A stretch of DNA of 64,000 nucleotides from Nocardioides turkmenicus (GTDB taxonomy: Bacteria > Actinomycetota > Actinomycetes > Propionibacteriales > Nocardioidaceae): NCBI RefSeq assembly GCF_011045035.1, contig NZ_JAALAA010000005.1, positions 1 through 64,000 of the forward strand. The letters run 5' to 3'. The translations under genes were made by a program, and so were the position numbers. Below the pieces are notes generated by a model. It saw only the letters and a list, made by a program, of their open reading frames with translations. It ran no database searches and had not been told where the DNA came from. Below, piece by piece: positions 55,399 to 63,202 of this stretch (the stretch's first letter is position 1; each line of letters opens with the position of its first letter).

Positions 55399-56004
55399 TC
55401 AGTCGCCGAGACCGCGGGCCTTGAGGGCGTCGCCGGTCTCGTGGGCCCGGGCGACGACGCGGATGACGAAAGGGGTGAGGTAGGCCCTGGGGGAGCGGCC
55501 GAGGCCGCGGGCGCGGGCGGCGTCGCGGGTCTCCTGGGCGATGGTGAGGGTGCCGGGGAGCGCTTGGATCGCCATCGAGATCGTGAGGGCGACGCGCTCC
55601 GGGTCGACGCCGACGCGACGCAGCGGGCGGATCCAGCGGACCACGGCGTCGAGCGTCTCGGTGGTCGGCGTGGTGACGGTCAGGGTGAGTGCCAGCAGGG
55701 CCAACGAGACCAGGTCGAGCAGGGACTCCACAGCCCGAGGCAACGTGAACAGCCACCACTGCAGGAGGGCGACCACCACGGCGATGACGAGTACGACACG
55801 GAGCGCCCGCGCGGTGGCGGCCAGGTCGAGCCGGCCGATGAGGGCGAGGACGACGGCGACCCCGAGGAAGCCGACCGCGAGGAGCGGTCCGCGCAGCACC
55901 ACGATCGCGATGCTGAGGACGGCCAGGCCGAGCAGCTTGGCGCCGACGGGCAGCCGGTGGAGCACGGTGTCGCCCGGGCGGTAGAGCCCGATCGTCATGC
56001 TCAT
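55399..56004 (-). CDS. bioN: Biotin ECF transporter transmembrane subunit
   Basis: 201 residues with about five helices. The two EcfT coupling motifs are RDAARARGLG and ETGDALKARGLGD. Its start overlaps the ATPase stop (ATGA). The assignment as BioN follows from being third in a bioY-bioM-bioN unit. Confidence 0.9.
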   Translation of the reverse strand: MSMTIGLYRPGDTVLHRLPVGAKLLGLAVLSIAIVVLRGPLLAVGFLGVAVVLALIGRLDLAATARALRVVLVIAVVVALLQWWLFTLPRAVESLLDLVSLALLALTLTVTTPTTETLDAVVRWIRPLRRVGVDPERVALTISMAIQALPGTLTIAQETRDAARARGLGRSPRAYLTPFVIRVVARAHETGDALKARGLGD

Positions 56005-56705
56005 CCCTCGCTCACCGTCCTCACGTAGTGCTTGACCGCGGCGTCGGCGTCGCCGTCGAAGCAGACCCGGCCGTCCTCGACGACGAGGACGCGGTCGCAG
56101 CGGCGTACGAGGTCGAGGTCGTGGGTGACCAGGACGAGCTGCTGGGGCAGCGAGAAGAGCAGGTCGCCGACCATCCGGGTGTTGCGCAGGTCGAGCAGCG
56201 TGGTCGGCTCGTCGGCGACCAGCACCTCGGGCTCAATCGCGAGCACCCCGGCCAGAGCGAGCAGCTGACGCTGGCCGCCAGACAGAGCATGCACGCTCAC
56301 CTCGGCGCGCTCGGCGAGCCCGAAGCGGGCTAGCGTCTCGAGGGCGACCTGCTTGCGGCGTACGCGGTCCTTCACGGTCCTGCGCAGCGACAGCTCGACG
56401 TCCTCGACACAGGTCGGCATCACCAGCTGGGCGGCGGGGTCGGTGAAGGTGAACCCGACCCGGCGCCGCACCTCGGCACCACGACGAGCCACGTCGAGGC
56501 CGTCGACGGTGACGGTCCCGGCGCTCGGCAGCACCAGTCCGTTGACGAGACGGGCGAGGGTCGACTTGCCCGAGCCGTTGCTGCCGATGATCCCGATGCG
56601 CTGCTCGGTCAGCGAGAGCGTGGTCGGCTGCAGGATGGTGCGTGAGCCGCCGAGGTCCGGGGACTCGACCCGGACCTCGGCGGCCTCGAAGCGGATCTCA
56701 GGCAC
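56001..56705 (-). CDS. bioM: Biotin ECF transporter ATPase
   Basis: 234 residues from GTG 56705, overlapping the bioY stop by 8 nt. Walker A IGSNGSGKSTLARLVNGL, Q-loop GFTFTDPAAQLV, signature ALSGGQRQLLALAGVLA, Walker B VLVADEPTTLLDLRN, switch LVTHDLDL. A single ATPase domain is expected to dimerise. It energises BioY. Confidence 0.92.
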   Translation of the reverse strand: MPEIRFEAAEVRVESPDLGGSRTILQPTTLSLTEQRIGIIGSNGSGKSTLARLVNGLVLPSAGTVTVDGLDVARRGAEVRRRVGFTFTDPAAQLVMPTCVEDVELSLRRTVKDRVRRKQVALETLARFGLAERAEVSVHALSGGQRQLLALAGVLAIEPEVLVADEPTTLLDLRNTRMVGDLLFSLPQQLVLVTHDLDLVRRCDRVLVVEDGRVCFDGDADAAVKHYVRTVSEG

Positions 56706-57306
56706 GTCGGGCGAGCAGCTTCGGGAAGGCGCGGTGGACCTGCGAGGCGACGACCGCGGCGACGGCGGCCTTGATGAAGTCGCCGATCCAGTAGGGGGCG
56801 TCGAACGCCGCCGCCTCGGGCAGGCCGACGCGGAGCACGATGGCCATCCCGATGATCCCGCCGACATGGTTGATCACGACGCCGACGACACACGCGGCGA
56901 AGACCAGGAGCGGGTTGGTGCGGCGGGTGCGCAGGACGTACTTCACGATCAGGCCGACCGCGAGCACCATGATCGGGAAGGACCACAGGTAGCCGCCGGT
57001 CACCCCGACGAAGACTCCGGGGCCGGCGGCGTGACCGGCGAAGACGGGCAGGCCGGCGACGCCGAGGATGAGGTAGAGCACGACTGCGGCGGTGCCGCGC
57101 AGCGGGCCCAGCAGGGCGCCGGTCAGCAGCAGCGCGAAGCCCTGCAGCGTCAGGGGCACTCCGGCGCCGCCCATCGGGATGGCGGCGAGGTAGGAGCAGA
57201 CCGCGATCAGGGCGGCGAACGCAGCGATCAGCGCGAGGTCGGTGGTGTCGAGACGCGACGACTTGGCTGCGGGGGTCTCGTCGGTGCTTGTGGGGGACTC
57301 GGTCAT
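56698..57306 (-). CDS. bioY: Biotin ECF transporter S subunit BioY
   Basis: 202 residues, six helices. Family signatures: MGGAGVPLTLQGFALLLTGALLG, GVFVGVTGGYLWSFPIM and the C-terminal PYWIGDFIKAAVAAVVA (biotin pocket region). First gene of bioYMN. A BioQ-type palindrome lies 38 nt upstream. Confidence 0.93.
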   Translation of the reverse strand: MTESPTSTDETPAAKSSRLDTTDLALIAAFAALIAVCSYLAAIPMGGAGVPLTLQGFALLLTGALLGPLRGTAAVVLYLILGVAGLPVFAGHAAGPGVFVGVTGGYLWSFPIMVLAVGLIVKYVLRTRRTNPLLVFAACVVGVVINHVGGIIGMAIVLRVGLPEAAAFDAPYWIGDFIKAAVAAVVASQVHRAFPKLLARRA

Positions 57307-57326
57307 ACTCGCTCCTGCGTACTCAG

Positions 57327-57357
57327 ACCTGAACCTTGGTCAGGTGAACGGTGTTCA
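57327..57357. promoter_or_regulatory. BioQ-like operator pair between bioY and tetR gene
   Basis: TGAAC-GGT-GTTCA (57345-57357) is a perfect 13-bp palindrome of the TGAAC-N3-GTT(A/C)(C/A) form reported for the TetR-family biotin repressor BioQ of corynebacteria and mycobacteria. It abuts a second inverted repeat, ACCTGA-N7-TCAGGT (57327-57345). The position between divergent genes would let one regulator control both. Confidence 0.78.
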
Positions 57358-57418
57358 GGTTAAGGTCGACGTACGTCTTCGTCCACTTCGTCCCACCACC
57401 CGGCCCCTGGGGAGCAAC

Positions 57419-57988
57419 ATGCGATACCGCCGTGAGGACGTCGTCGCCCGCGCGCTGCAGGTCCTCGACGACTACGGCCTCGCCGACCTGACCATGCGCC
57501 GCCTCGGCACCGAGCTCGGCGTACGTCCCAGCGCGCTCTACCACCACTTCGCCAACAAGCAGTCCCTGCTGGCCGCGGTGGCCGACGAGATCCTGCTGCG
57601 CGGCCGGCACGAGCAGGCAGGGGCCTGGGACGTACGCGTCACCGGGATCTGCACCGACCTGCGCGACTCGCTGCTCGCCTACCGCGACGGTGCCGAGGTG
57701 GTCGCGACCGTGTGGGCCTTCGGGCTCGGCGCGACCCAGCCCTACGACGACCTCGTCGCGGCGCTGAGCGACGGCGGCCTCGGCGACCTGGCCCCGACCG
57801 CCGCCCGCACCCTGCTCCACTTCATCTACGGCCATGCCGTCGACGAGCAGACTCATCTCCAGGCGGCCGCCGCGGGCGCGATCGAGGACGACGTACGCGA
57901 CACCGACGACTTCGTCACCGGCCTCGGCCTGATCGCCGCCGGCATCTCGATGGCCAAGGCCGTCCGCGAGGCCTCGGCCGACCGCTGA
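57419..57988 (+). CDS. TetR-family regulator, probable biotin regulator (BioQ-like)
   Basis: 189 residues. N-terminal HTH: REDVVARALQVLDDYGLADLTMRRLGTELGVRPSALYHHFANKQ. The C-terminal domain is TetR_C-like with a HFIYGHAVDEQTH segment. It is divergent from bioY with the palindrome between them. That context, rather than the protein sequence, suggests control of biotin uptake; orthology to BioQ is not proven. Confidence 0.85.
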   Translation: MRYRREDVVARALQVLDDYGLADLTMRRLGTELGVRPSALYHHFANKQSLLAAVADEILLRGRHEQAGAWDVRVTGICTDLRDSLLAYRDGAEVVATVWAFGLGATQPYDDLVAALSDGGLGDLAPTAARTLLHFIYGHAVDEQTHLQAAAAGAIEDDVRDTDDFVTGLGLIAAGISMAKAVREASADR

Positions 57989-57999
57989 CCCGTCACGAC

Positions 58000-59088
58000 T
58001 CAGTCGTGCTGGGCGAACCAGTCGTCGAGGAGCGGCCAGGTGGTCTCCCGGGCGGCACGACCGGTGAGCAGGCCGAGATGGCCGCCGGGGACGATCTCGA
58101 AGCGGAGCTCGTCCGCGCCGGTGAGCAGGTCGACCAGCGGCCGGACGGAGGCGACCGGACCGATGCCGTCGTTGGCGCCCGCGACGACGAGGGTGGGCTG
58201 CTTGACGTCGCGCAGGTAGACGCTGTGTCCGTCGCCGAGGTCGATCTGCCCGCTGAAGAGCGCGTTGGTGCGGAAGAAGTGGTGGTAGAGCTGCCCGAAC
58301 GTACGCCCCGGGTAGGCGATGATGTTGTCGGTGAACCGGTCGACCGCCTCGAGCTGGGCGAGGAACTCACGGTCGGCCAGGTTGGACAGCTTCCCCACCG
58401 GCTTGGTGAACATCTTGTCGACCGAGGAGAGCTGGAAAGCCCACCTGACCAGCGGCTTCGGGGCGCCGCCGAAGGCCTGGTAGGCCGTGGTCACCAGGTT
58501 GCCCGGCGGCAGGTTGAGCAGCGGCCGCAGCGGCGCGATCAGCGGCACCTGACGTACGTCGCAGGGCGAGCCGAGCACCGCGAGCGAGGCGATCGGGAGG
58601 TCGGGGGCGTCGGCGGCGGTGAGCATCGTGAAGATCCCGCCAAGGGACCAGCCGACCACGTGCACCGGCCGCCCGCCGGCATGCTCGGAGACCGACCGGA
58701 TCGCCTCGGGCACGACATGAGCGATCCAGTGCTCGATGCCGAGGCTGCGGTCGGCGAAGTTCACCTCGCCGTACTCGACCAGATAGGTCGGCCGGTTCGT
58801 CTCCACCAGGTGCTCGACGACCGAGCAGCCGCGCCGCAGGTCGTAGCAGATCGCCGGCGCCGCCAGTGGCGTCACCAGCAGCACCGGGTCGCCCTGGGGA
58901 GTCTCGCCCGCCACCGGGCGGTAGTGGTAGAGCTCGCGCCGGGTGCCGTCGTCGATCAACGTACGCGGCATCGGCCGGATGTCGGCGAGCCCGCCGTAGA
59001 GCAGCGAGTGCGCGACGTTCCCCGCCGCGGCGCCGACCCTGGTGGCGATCGAGGCGGCAGCGTGTCGAGGGCGGGGAAGGATGGCCAT
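58000..59088 (-). CDS. PHA-synthase-like alpha/beta hydrolase
   Basis: 362 residues. PhaC-related features: LLVTPLAAPAICYDLRRGCSVVEHL, LVEYGEVNFADRSLGIEHW, YAPGRTFGQLYHHFFR-like (YPGRTFGQLYHHFFRTN) and PGGHLGLLTGRAARETTW. The nucleophile elbow is VGWSLGGIF, so Ser replaces the Cys of true PHA synthases. It may be a depolymerase or acyltransferase relative; polymer synthesis is not supported. It converges on the tetR gene with 11 nt between stops. Confidence 0.85.
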   Translation of the reverse strand: MAILPRPRHAAASIATRVGAAAGNVAHSLLYGGLADIRPMPRTLIDDGTRRELYHYRPVAGETPQGDPVLLVTPLAAPAICYDLRRGCSVVEHLVETNRPTYLVEYGEVNFADRSLGIEHWIAHVVPEAIRSVSEHAGGRPVHVVGWSLGGIFTMLTAADAPDLPIASLAVLGSPCDVRQVPLIAPLRPLLNLPPGNLVTTAYQAFGGAPKPLVRWAFQLSSVDKMFTKPVGKLSNLADREFLAQLEAVDRFTDNIIAYPGRTFGQLYHHFFRTNALFSGQIDLGDGHSVYLRDVKQPTLVVAGANDGIGPVASVRPLVDLLTGADELRFEIVPGGHLGLLTGRAARETTWPLLDDWFAQHD

Positions 59089-59155
59089 TGCCGGACTAAC
59101 GTATCCCGCCGATCGAGGTCACGGCGGCAGCAGCGCCCACCGCGTGTGACGTCCG

Positions 59156-59683
59156 TTACGCGGTCGGTGCTCGGTCGCCCAGGTCGAGGGTCCACGTCTG
59201 CCCGACGAGGTCGTGGCCGAAACTGTGATGCCTCTCCTCGTCGATGAGGATGAAGCCGTACGCCTCGTAGATCCGCCGCGCGGAGGTCAGGATGTCGTTG
59301 GTCCATAGCGTCACCTGGTCGTATCCGGCGGTTCGGGCGAAGCCGAGGCACTCTTCGACGAGACGCGAGCCCACTCCGAGACCGCGGGCCGCGGCGGTGA
59401 CGAGCAGGATCCGCAGCTTGGCGACGCCGGGCCGCTCGCCCGCGACGAGAAGGATGCAGCCAGCCCGGCGGCCGTTGACCTCGGCGATCCAGGCCGCCTC
59501 GGTCGCGGCGTCGTGGTCGCTCGCGAAGTCGGCGACTATCCGGGCGACCAGCGCCTCGAACTCGGTGCTCCAGCCGAACTGCTCGGCGTAGATCTCGCCG
59601 TGGGTCATGACCATCCAACCCAGGTCTCCGGGATGGTCTGCCCGGCGAACCAGAACCTGCACGCCTCGATCTTCGGACGTCAT
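59156..59683 (-). CDS. GNAT-family N-acetyltransferase
   Basis: 175 residues from ATG 59683. HGEIYAEQFGWSTEFEALVARI, then AKLRILLVTAAARGLGVGSRLV (acetyl-CoA loop R-G-x-G-x-G) and YEAYGFILIDEERHHSFGHDLVGQTW, the pattern of acetyltransferases often fused to MarR domains. Here it stands alone but is divergent from a TetR gene. Confidence 0.87.
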   Translation of the reverse strand: MTSEDRGVQVLVRRADHPGDLGWMVMTHGEIYAEQFGWSTEFEALVARIVADFASDHDAATEAAWIAEVNGRRAGCILLVAGERPGVAKLRILLVTAAARGLGVGSRLVEECLGFARTAGYDQVTLWTNDILTSARRIYEAYGFILIDEERHHSFGHDLVGQTWTLDLGDRAPTA

Positions 59684-59702
59684 CGTTCCTCCTGCTGACA
59701 CG

Positions 59703-59713
59703 ACTGTTTCAGT
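59703..59713. promoter_or_regulatory. Candidate TetR operator
   Basis: ACTG-TTT-CAGT lies mid-way in the 48-bp divergent spacer between the GNAT and TetR genes. Short but well placed for autoregulation and control of the acetyltransferase. Confidence 0.4.
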
Positions 59714-59731
59714 ACGAGTTATGGTAGGTCC

Positions 59732-60316
59732 GTGACCGCGAAGGAGCCAACACCGTCCGCCCGCAAGACGGAGCTGCTCGAGGCGGCGTACGCCTACGCC
59801 CTCCAGCACGGGCTCGCCGACCTGTCGCTACGGCCGGTGGCCGCCGCCATCGGGTCGAGCCCTCGCGTGCTGATGTTCTTGTTCGGCAACAAGGACGGAC
59901 TGGTCAAGGCGCTGCTGGCCCGGGCACGGGTCGACGAGCTGGCGATGATCGAGCCCCTGCAGTCCTCGGCCACAGGGCTGCCCGATGCGGTCTCCCAAGT
60001 CTGGACCTGGCTCGCCGCCGAGGAGCACCGGCCGCTCCTGCGGCTGTGGGCGGAGGCGTACGCCCGCTCCCTGGTCGAGCCGGACGGAGCCTGGGCTGGA
60101 TTCGCCGAGTCGACAGTGAACGACTGGCTTGCGGTCTTCGCCGCCTGTCAGCCCGAACCTGAACGGACCACCGACCGTGGACTGACCCTCCGCACTCTCG
60201 CCCTCGCGACCCTGCGCGGCGCACTGCTCGACCTGCTCGCCACAGGCGACGCCGAGCGGGTCGCGGCCGCGGTCGAGCTACAAGTCGCCGCCCTCGGAAG
60301 TCCAGTCGAGTCCTGA
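59732..60316 (+). CDS. TetR/AcrR-family transcriptional regulator
   Basis: 194 residues from GTG 59732. HTH: RKTELLEAAYAYALQHGLADLSLRPVAAAIGSSPRVLMFLFGNKDGL. The C-terminal ligand domain has no assignable effector. Probably represses the divergent GNAT gene. Its last codons overlap, on the other strand, the tail of the broken glycosylase copy (60278). Confidence 0.88.
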   Translation: MTAKEPTPSARKTELLEAAYAYALQHGLADLSLRPVAAAIGSSPRVLMFLFGNKDGLVKALLARARVDELAMIEPLQSSATGLPDAVSQVWTWLAAEEHRPLLRLWAEAYARSLVEPDGAWAGFAESTVNDWLAVFAACQPEPERTTDRGLTLRTLALATLRGALLDLLATGDAERVAAAVELQVAALGSPVES

Positions 60317-60585
60317 GAGCAGCCGCTCACACTCGGCGATCAGGCGCTCGCGCAGCGGAGCGGCGCGCTCGGCGAAGTCACGCTGGGCGGCGGCGTACTC
60401 CTGCTTGCCGGCGGCCGTCTCGATGTGGATCGGATCGAGGCCGAGCTCGGCGAGGTCGTGGGGTGGCCGGCATGTCCATCGTGCGGATCTCCCAGGCGAG
60501 CTCGAAGCAGTCGGCGACGAGGTCGGAGGAGACCAGCGGGGAGAGCCGGAAGGCGTGCTTGTAGAGGTCCATAGACGTTCGAAGG
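60278..60585 (-). pseudogene. Frameshifted C-terminal fragment of '3-methyladenine glycosylase' family gene (copy 1)
   Basis: Homologous to the last 100 or so residues of the intact gene at 61450. The upstream piece reads MDLYKHAFRLSPLVSSDLVA then FELAWEIRTMDM. The frame is then lost near 60465, apparently by a 2-nt deletion, and continues in another frame as ELGLDPIHIETAAGKQEYAA and AAPLRERLIAECERLLSGL. The N-terminal two thirds are absent. A relic. Confidence 0.75.
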
Positions 60586-60646
60586 CTGGAGGCATCCTCG
60601 CGCGATGTCGGGCAGGATGCTCGCTATGTATCCCGAGGGCCTTGAC

Positions 60647-60862
60647 ATGGTGGACATCCGGTTGTGGCGTGCCGACGCAGTGGTGCTCTTCGACTGGCTG
60701 GCTTCGGTGGACCTCAATCAGGTTCCGATCACTCATCCTGCTCAGAAGCAGGCGCTGATGGATCTGTTCACTCGTTTGGAGACCGAGACGGACATTCCTG
60801 GTGTGACTCAGGAGGACATCGACGCGGCATCGGCTGATGTTGCGCGCGACATGGGCTGGTAA
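60647..60862 (+). CDS. Small hypothetical protein
   Basis: 71 residues, MVDIRLWRADAVVLFDWLAS at the start, acidic C-terminus (DIDAASADVARDMGW). ATG 60647 is chosen because GAGGG lies 8 nt upstream; in-frame ATGs at 60605 and 60626 are alternatives. It lies on the opposite strand between two broken glycosylase copies. No family recognised. GC content here is lower than in the flanking genes. Confidence 0.6.
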   Translation: MVDIRLWRADAVVLFDWLASVDLNQVPITHPAQKQALMDLFTRLETETDIPGVTQEDIDAASADVARDMGW

Positions 60863-60863
60863 G

Positions 60864-61154
60864 TCATGCGGGCGATGTCGTCAGCAGGCGCTCACACTCT
60901 TTGATCAGGTGTTCGCGGATCGGCATGGCTCGTTCAGGGGACTCGCGCTGTCGTTCGGCGTACTCGCGCTTTCCGCTGGGTGTCTCGATCTTGACCGGGG
61001 TCCAGCCCTCGTCGAGATCACTCAAATCATACGGAGCGGCTCGCATGTCGAGAGCCCGTATGTCCCAAGCCAGTTCGAACGCGTCGGCCAAGAGGTCGGA
61101 GCAGATGAGTGGCATCAACCTGGCCCCAACCTTGCCGTAGAGGTCTATGGTCAC
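60864..61154 (-). pseudogene. C-terminal fragment of '3-methyladenine glycosylase' family gene (copy 2)
   Basis: An open frame of 96 codons from GTG 61154 aligning closely with the last 96 residues of the intact gene: IDLYGKVGARLMPLICSDLL, AFELAWDIRALDMRAAPYDL and DEGWTPVKIETPSGKREYAE. DNA identity to 61450-61740 is high by eye. The N-terminal two thirds are missing. It could still be translated, but is more likely a duplication remnant. It converges on the small gene at 60647 with 1 nt between stops. Confidence 0.65.
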
Positions 61155-61189
61155 CTGCCGGTTGCAGGCATGCCCGGCATGTGGCGGGC

Positions 61190-61453
61190 TCAGTCGTTCG
61201 ACAGTCCTTTGGCCGCGACCAGTGGCAGCCATGCTGGCGTAGCGAAAGCGGTCCATCGGAAACGATCTGCGGTACTGACAGTCGGCCTGCAGTCATCGTC
61301 GTTGGGGACGTCACTGAGGCTGCCGTAGGTCATGGTGCCGTGTGGTTGGGAAGGGTCGGGGCACGTCCACATCTGATCCGGCTGCGTGTTGATCGAGAAG
61401 GCGAGGCCGGCAGCCAAGTAGATACCGACAGCACCAAGGACGAGCCGTTTCAT
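61190..61453 (-). CDS. Small exported or membrane protein coupled to the glycosylase-family gene
   Basis: 87 residues. An N-terminal hydrophobic signal/anchor (MKRLVLGAVGIYLAAGLAFS) is followed by a short outside part with two Cys (MWTCPDPSQ; NDDDCRPT) and a second hydrophobic stretch. Its ATG overlaps the stop of the upstream gene (ATGA). Function unknown. Confidence 0.6.
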   Translation of the reverse strand: MKRLVLGAVGIYLAAGLAFSINTQPDQMWTCPDPSQPHGTMTYGSLSDVPNDDDCRPTVSTADRFRWTAFATPAWLPLVAAKGLSND

Positions 61454-62328
61454 GAAGCGGATGGTAGTTCAGCGATGAGGCGCTCGCATTCGTCGATCAG
61501 CGCCGCCCGGATGGGTGCCGCTCGCTCTGCCAATTGCCGTTGGAGGTCGGCGTACTCGCGCTTCCCTTCCGCTGTCTCGATCTTGACTGGAGTCCATCCC
61601 TCGTCAAGATCACTCAAGTCATACGGAGCAGCTTGCATGTCGAGCGCTCGTATGTCCCACGCCAACTCGAACGCATCCGCCAAGAGGTCGGAGCAGATGA
61701 GTGGCATCAACCTGACCCCAACCTTGCCGTAGAGATCCATGTTGCCGTGCAGGCACCCCGGCTGCTCGAAGGCCGCCCGGTCGTCCGAGCGCGGGGACAG
61801 AGTGTTGAGCGGGAGCGCCGGGGGAGTGAAGAAGCGGTACGCGTCGAAGTGGCTGCACGCGATGCGGTGGGACTCGACCACGCGGTCGGTGCCCGCAGTC
61901 CCCAACCGCAACGGCCAGTCGGCGTGGCGGACCTGCTCCGGGGTCAGCTGGTAGACCATCGCCCACTCGTGGAGGCCGAAGCAGCCGAAGTGGGCGTCTC
62001 GCCCCGCGGTGGCCCGGAGCAGCTTCAGGAGCGTCTCGACGAGCAGACGCTTGTCGGCGAGGAAGTCGGTCGAGACGGTGCCGTTCGAATAGCCGCGCAG
62101 ATCCGCGTACTCCGGGGCGTCCGACAGCGTCACGCCGAACCCCGGGTGCCAGCGCAGCAGCTGCGCGGGACGGTAGGAGTAGTAGGTGAAGAGAAAGTCG
62201 TTGACCGGGTGCTTGATCCGGGCGCCCCGGCGGGCGAGATGCGGCTCGACATAGGGTGCCAGGCGCGCGCGGTGGGCGTCCGCGCGAGCGGTCCACTCCG
62301 AACGCGACAGCACCTCCACGACGTACAA
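61450..62328 (-). CDS. '3-methyladenine DNA glycosylase'-annotated family protein
   Basis: 292 residues. Family-specific segments: EPHLARRGARIKHPVNDFLF, TYYSYRPAQLLRWHPGFGV, HFGCFGLHEWAMVYQ and GCLHGNMDLYGKV. Actinobacterial proteins of this type are labelled 3-methyladenine glycosylase in databases, but I see no HhH-GPD or AAG catalytic motif, so the enzymatic claim is weak. It is the only intact copy of three in a 2-kb region. Confidence 0.72.
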   Translation of the reverse strand: MYVVEVLSRSEWTARADAHRARLAPYVEPHLARRGARIKHPVNDFLFTYYSYRPAQLLRWHPGFGVTLSDAPEYADLRGYSNGTVSTDFLADKRLLVETLLKLLRATAGRDAHFGCFGLHEWAMVYQLTPEQVRHADWPLRLGTAGTDRVVESHRIACSHFDAYRFFTPPALPLNTLSPRSDDRAAFEQPGCLHGNMDLYGKVGVRLMPLICSDLLADAFELAWDIRALDMQAAPYDLSDLDEGWTPVKIETAEGKREYADLQRQLAERAAPIRAALIDECERLIAELPSAS

Positions 62329-62389
62329 GCCTACGAAGGCGGCGCATCGTGAAGTGAATCGTGGCGACGGGTCCGGATAGGCTCAGCCT

Positions 62390-63202
62390 GTGCGCATCGC
62401 CAGATTCACGACCAAGGGTGGCGAGCCCCAGTTCGGCGTCGTCATGGGGGACCTCGACGGCTACGGCCAGCTCAGCGAGGACGCGACCGTGGTCGCCCTC
62501 CAGGGCGACCCGCTGTTCTCGGGCATCAACCTCACCGACCAGGTCCACAAGTTCGACGACGTCAAGCTGCTCGCGCCGGTGATCCCGCGCAGCAAGGTGG
62601 TCGCGGTCGCCCGCAACTACGCCAAGCACGCCGCCGAGCTGGGCAACGAGGTGCCGGAGGAGCCGCTCTTCTTCATCAAGCCCAACACCGCGGTCTGCGG
62701 GCCGGACGACGCGATCCAGCGCCCCGCGGGGGTCGAGGACCTCCACTTCGAGGGTGAGCTCGCGATCGTGATCGGCCGGATCTGCCGCGATGTCCCGGAG
62801 GAGAAGGTGAAGGACGTCATCTACGGGATGACGGTCGCCAACGACGTGACCGCCCGCGACGTCCAGCGCCGGACGAAGCACTTCTCCCAGGCGAAGGGCT
62901 ACGACACCTTCTGCCCGCTCGGACCCTGGATCGAGACCGACGTCGAGCTCGAGCAGCTCGCCGCCGGCGTACGCATCCAGACATTCCTCAACGGTGACGT
63001 CGTCCAGGACGGGTCCACGAAGGACCTCGTCCACGACATCCCGAAGCTGATCGCCCACACCACCAGCGTCATGACGCTGCTGCCGGGCGATGTGATCCTC
63101 ACCGGCACCCCCGAGGGTGTCGGCCCTATGGAGCCCGGCGACGAGATCGAGATCTTCGTCGAAGGGCTCGGAGCTCTGACGAACAAGGTGGCACAGCGTT
63201 GA
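62390..63202 (+). CDS. Fumarylacetoacetate hydrolase-family protein
   Basis: 270 residues from GTG 62390. FAH fold: [20 protein letters not shown], metal-binding Glu residues in [30 protein letters not shown], and [20 protein letters not shown]. Members are hydratases, decarboxylases (oxaloacetate) or acylpyruvases; the syntenic M. tuberculosis gene is Rv2993c (from memory). Its stop overlaps the gltX start. Confidence 0.92.
   Translation: MRIARFTTKGGEPQFGVVMGDLDGYGQLSEDATVVALQGDPLFSGINLTDQVHKFDDVKLLAPVIPRSKVVAVARNYAKHAAELGNEVPEEPLFFIKPNTAVCGPDDAIQRPAGVEDLHFEGELAIVIGRICRDVPEEKVKDVIYGMTVANDVTARDVQRRTKHFSQAKGYDTFCPLGPWIETDVELEQLAAGVRIQTFLNGDVVQDGSTKDLVHDIPKLIAHTTSVMTLLPGDVILTGTPEGVGPMEPGDEIEIFVEGLGALTNKVAQR

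Noticed and set aside
57993..59618. Plus- and minus-strand long frames opposite the PhaC-like and GNAT genes
   Set aside because: Antisense shadows of recognisable genes; no independent domain evidence.
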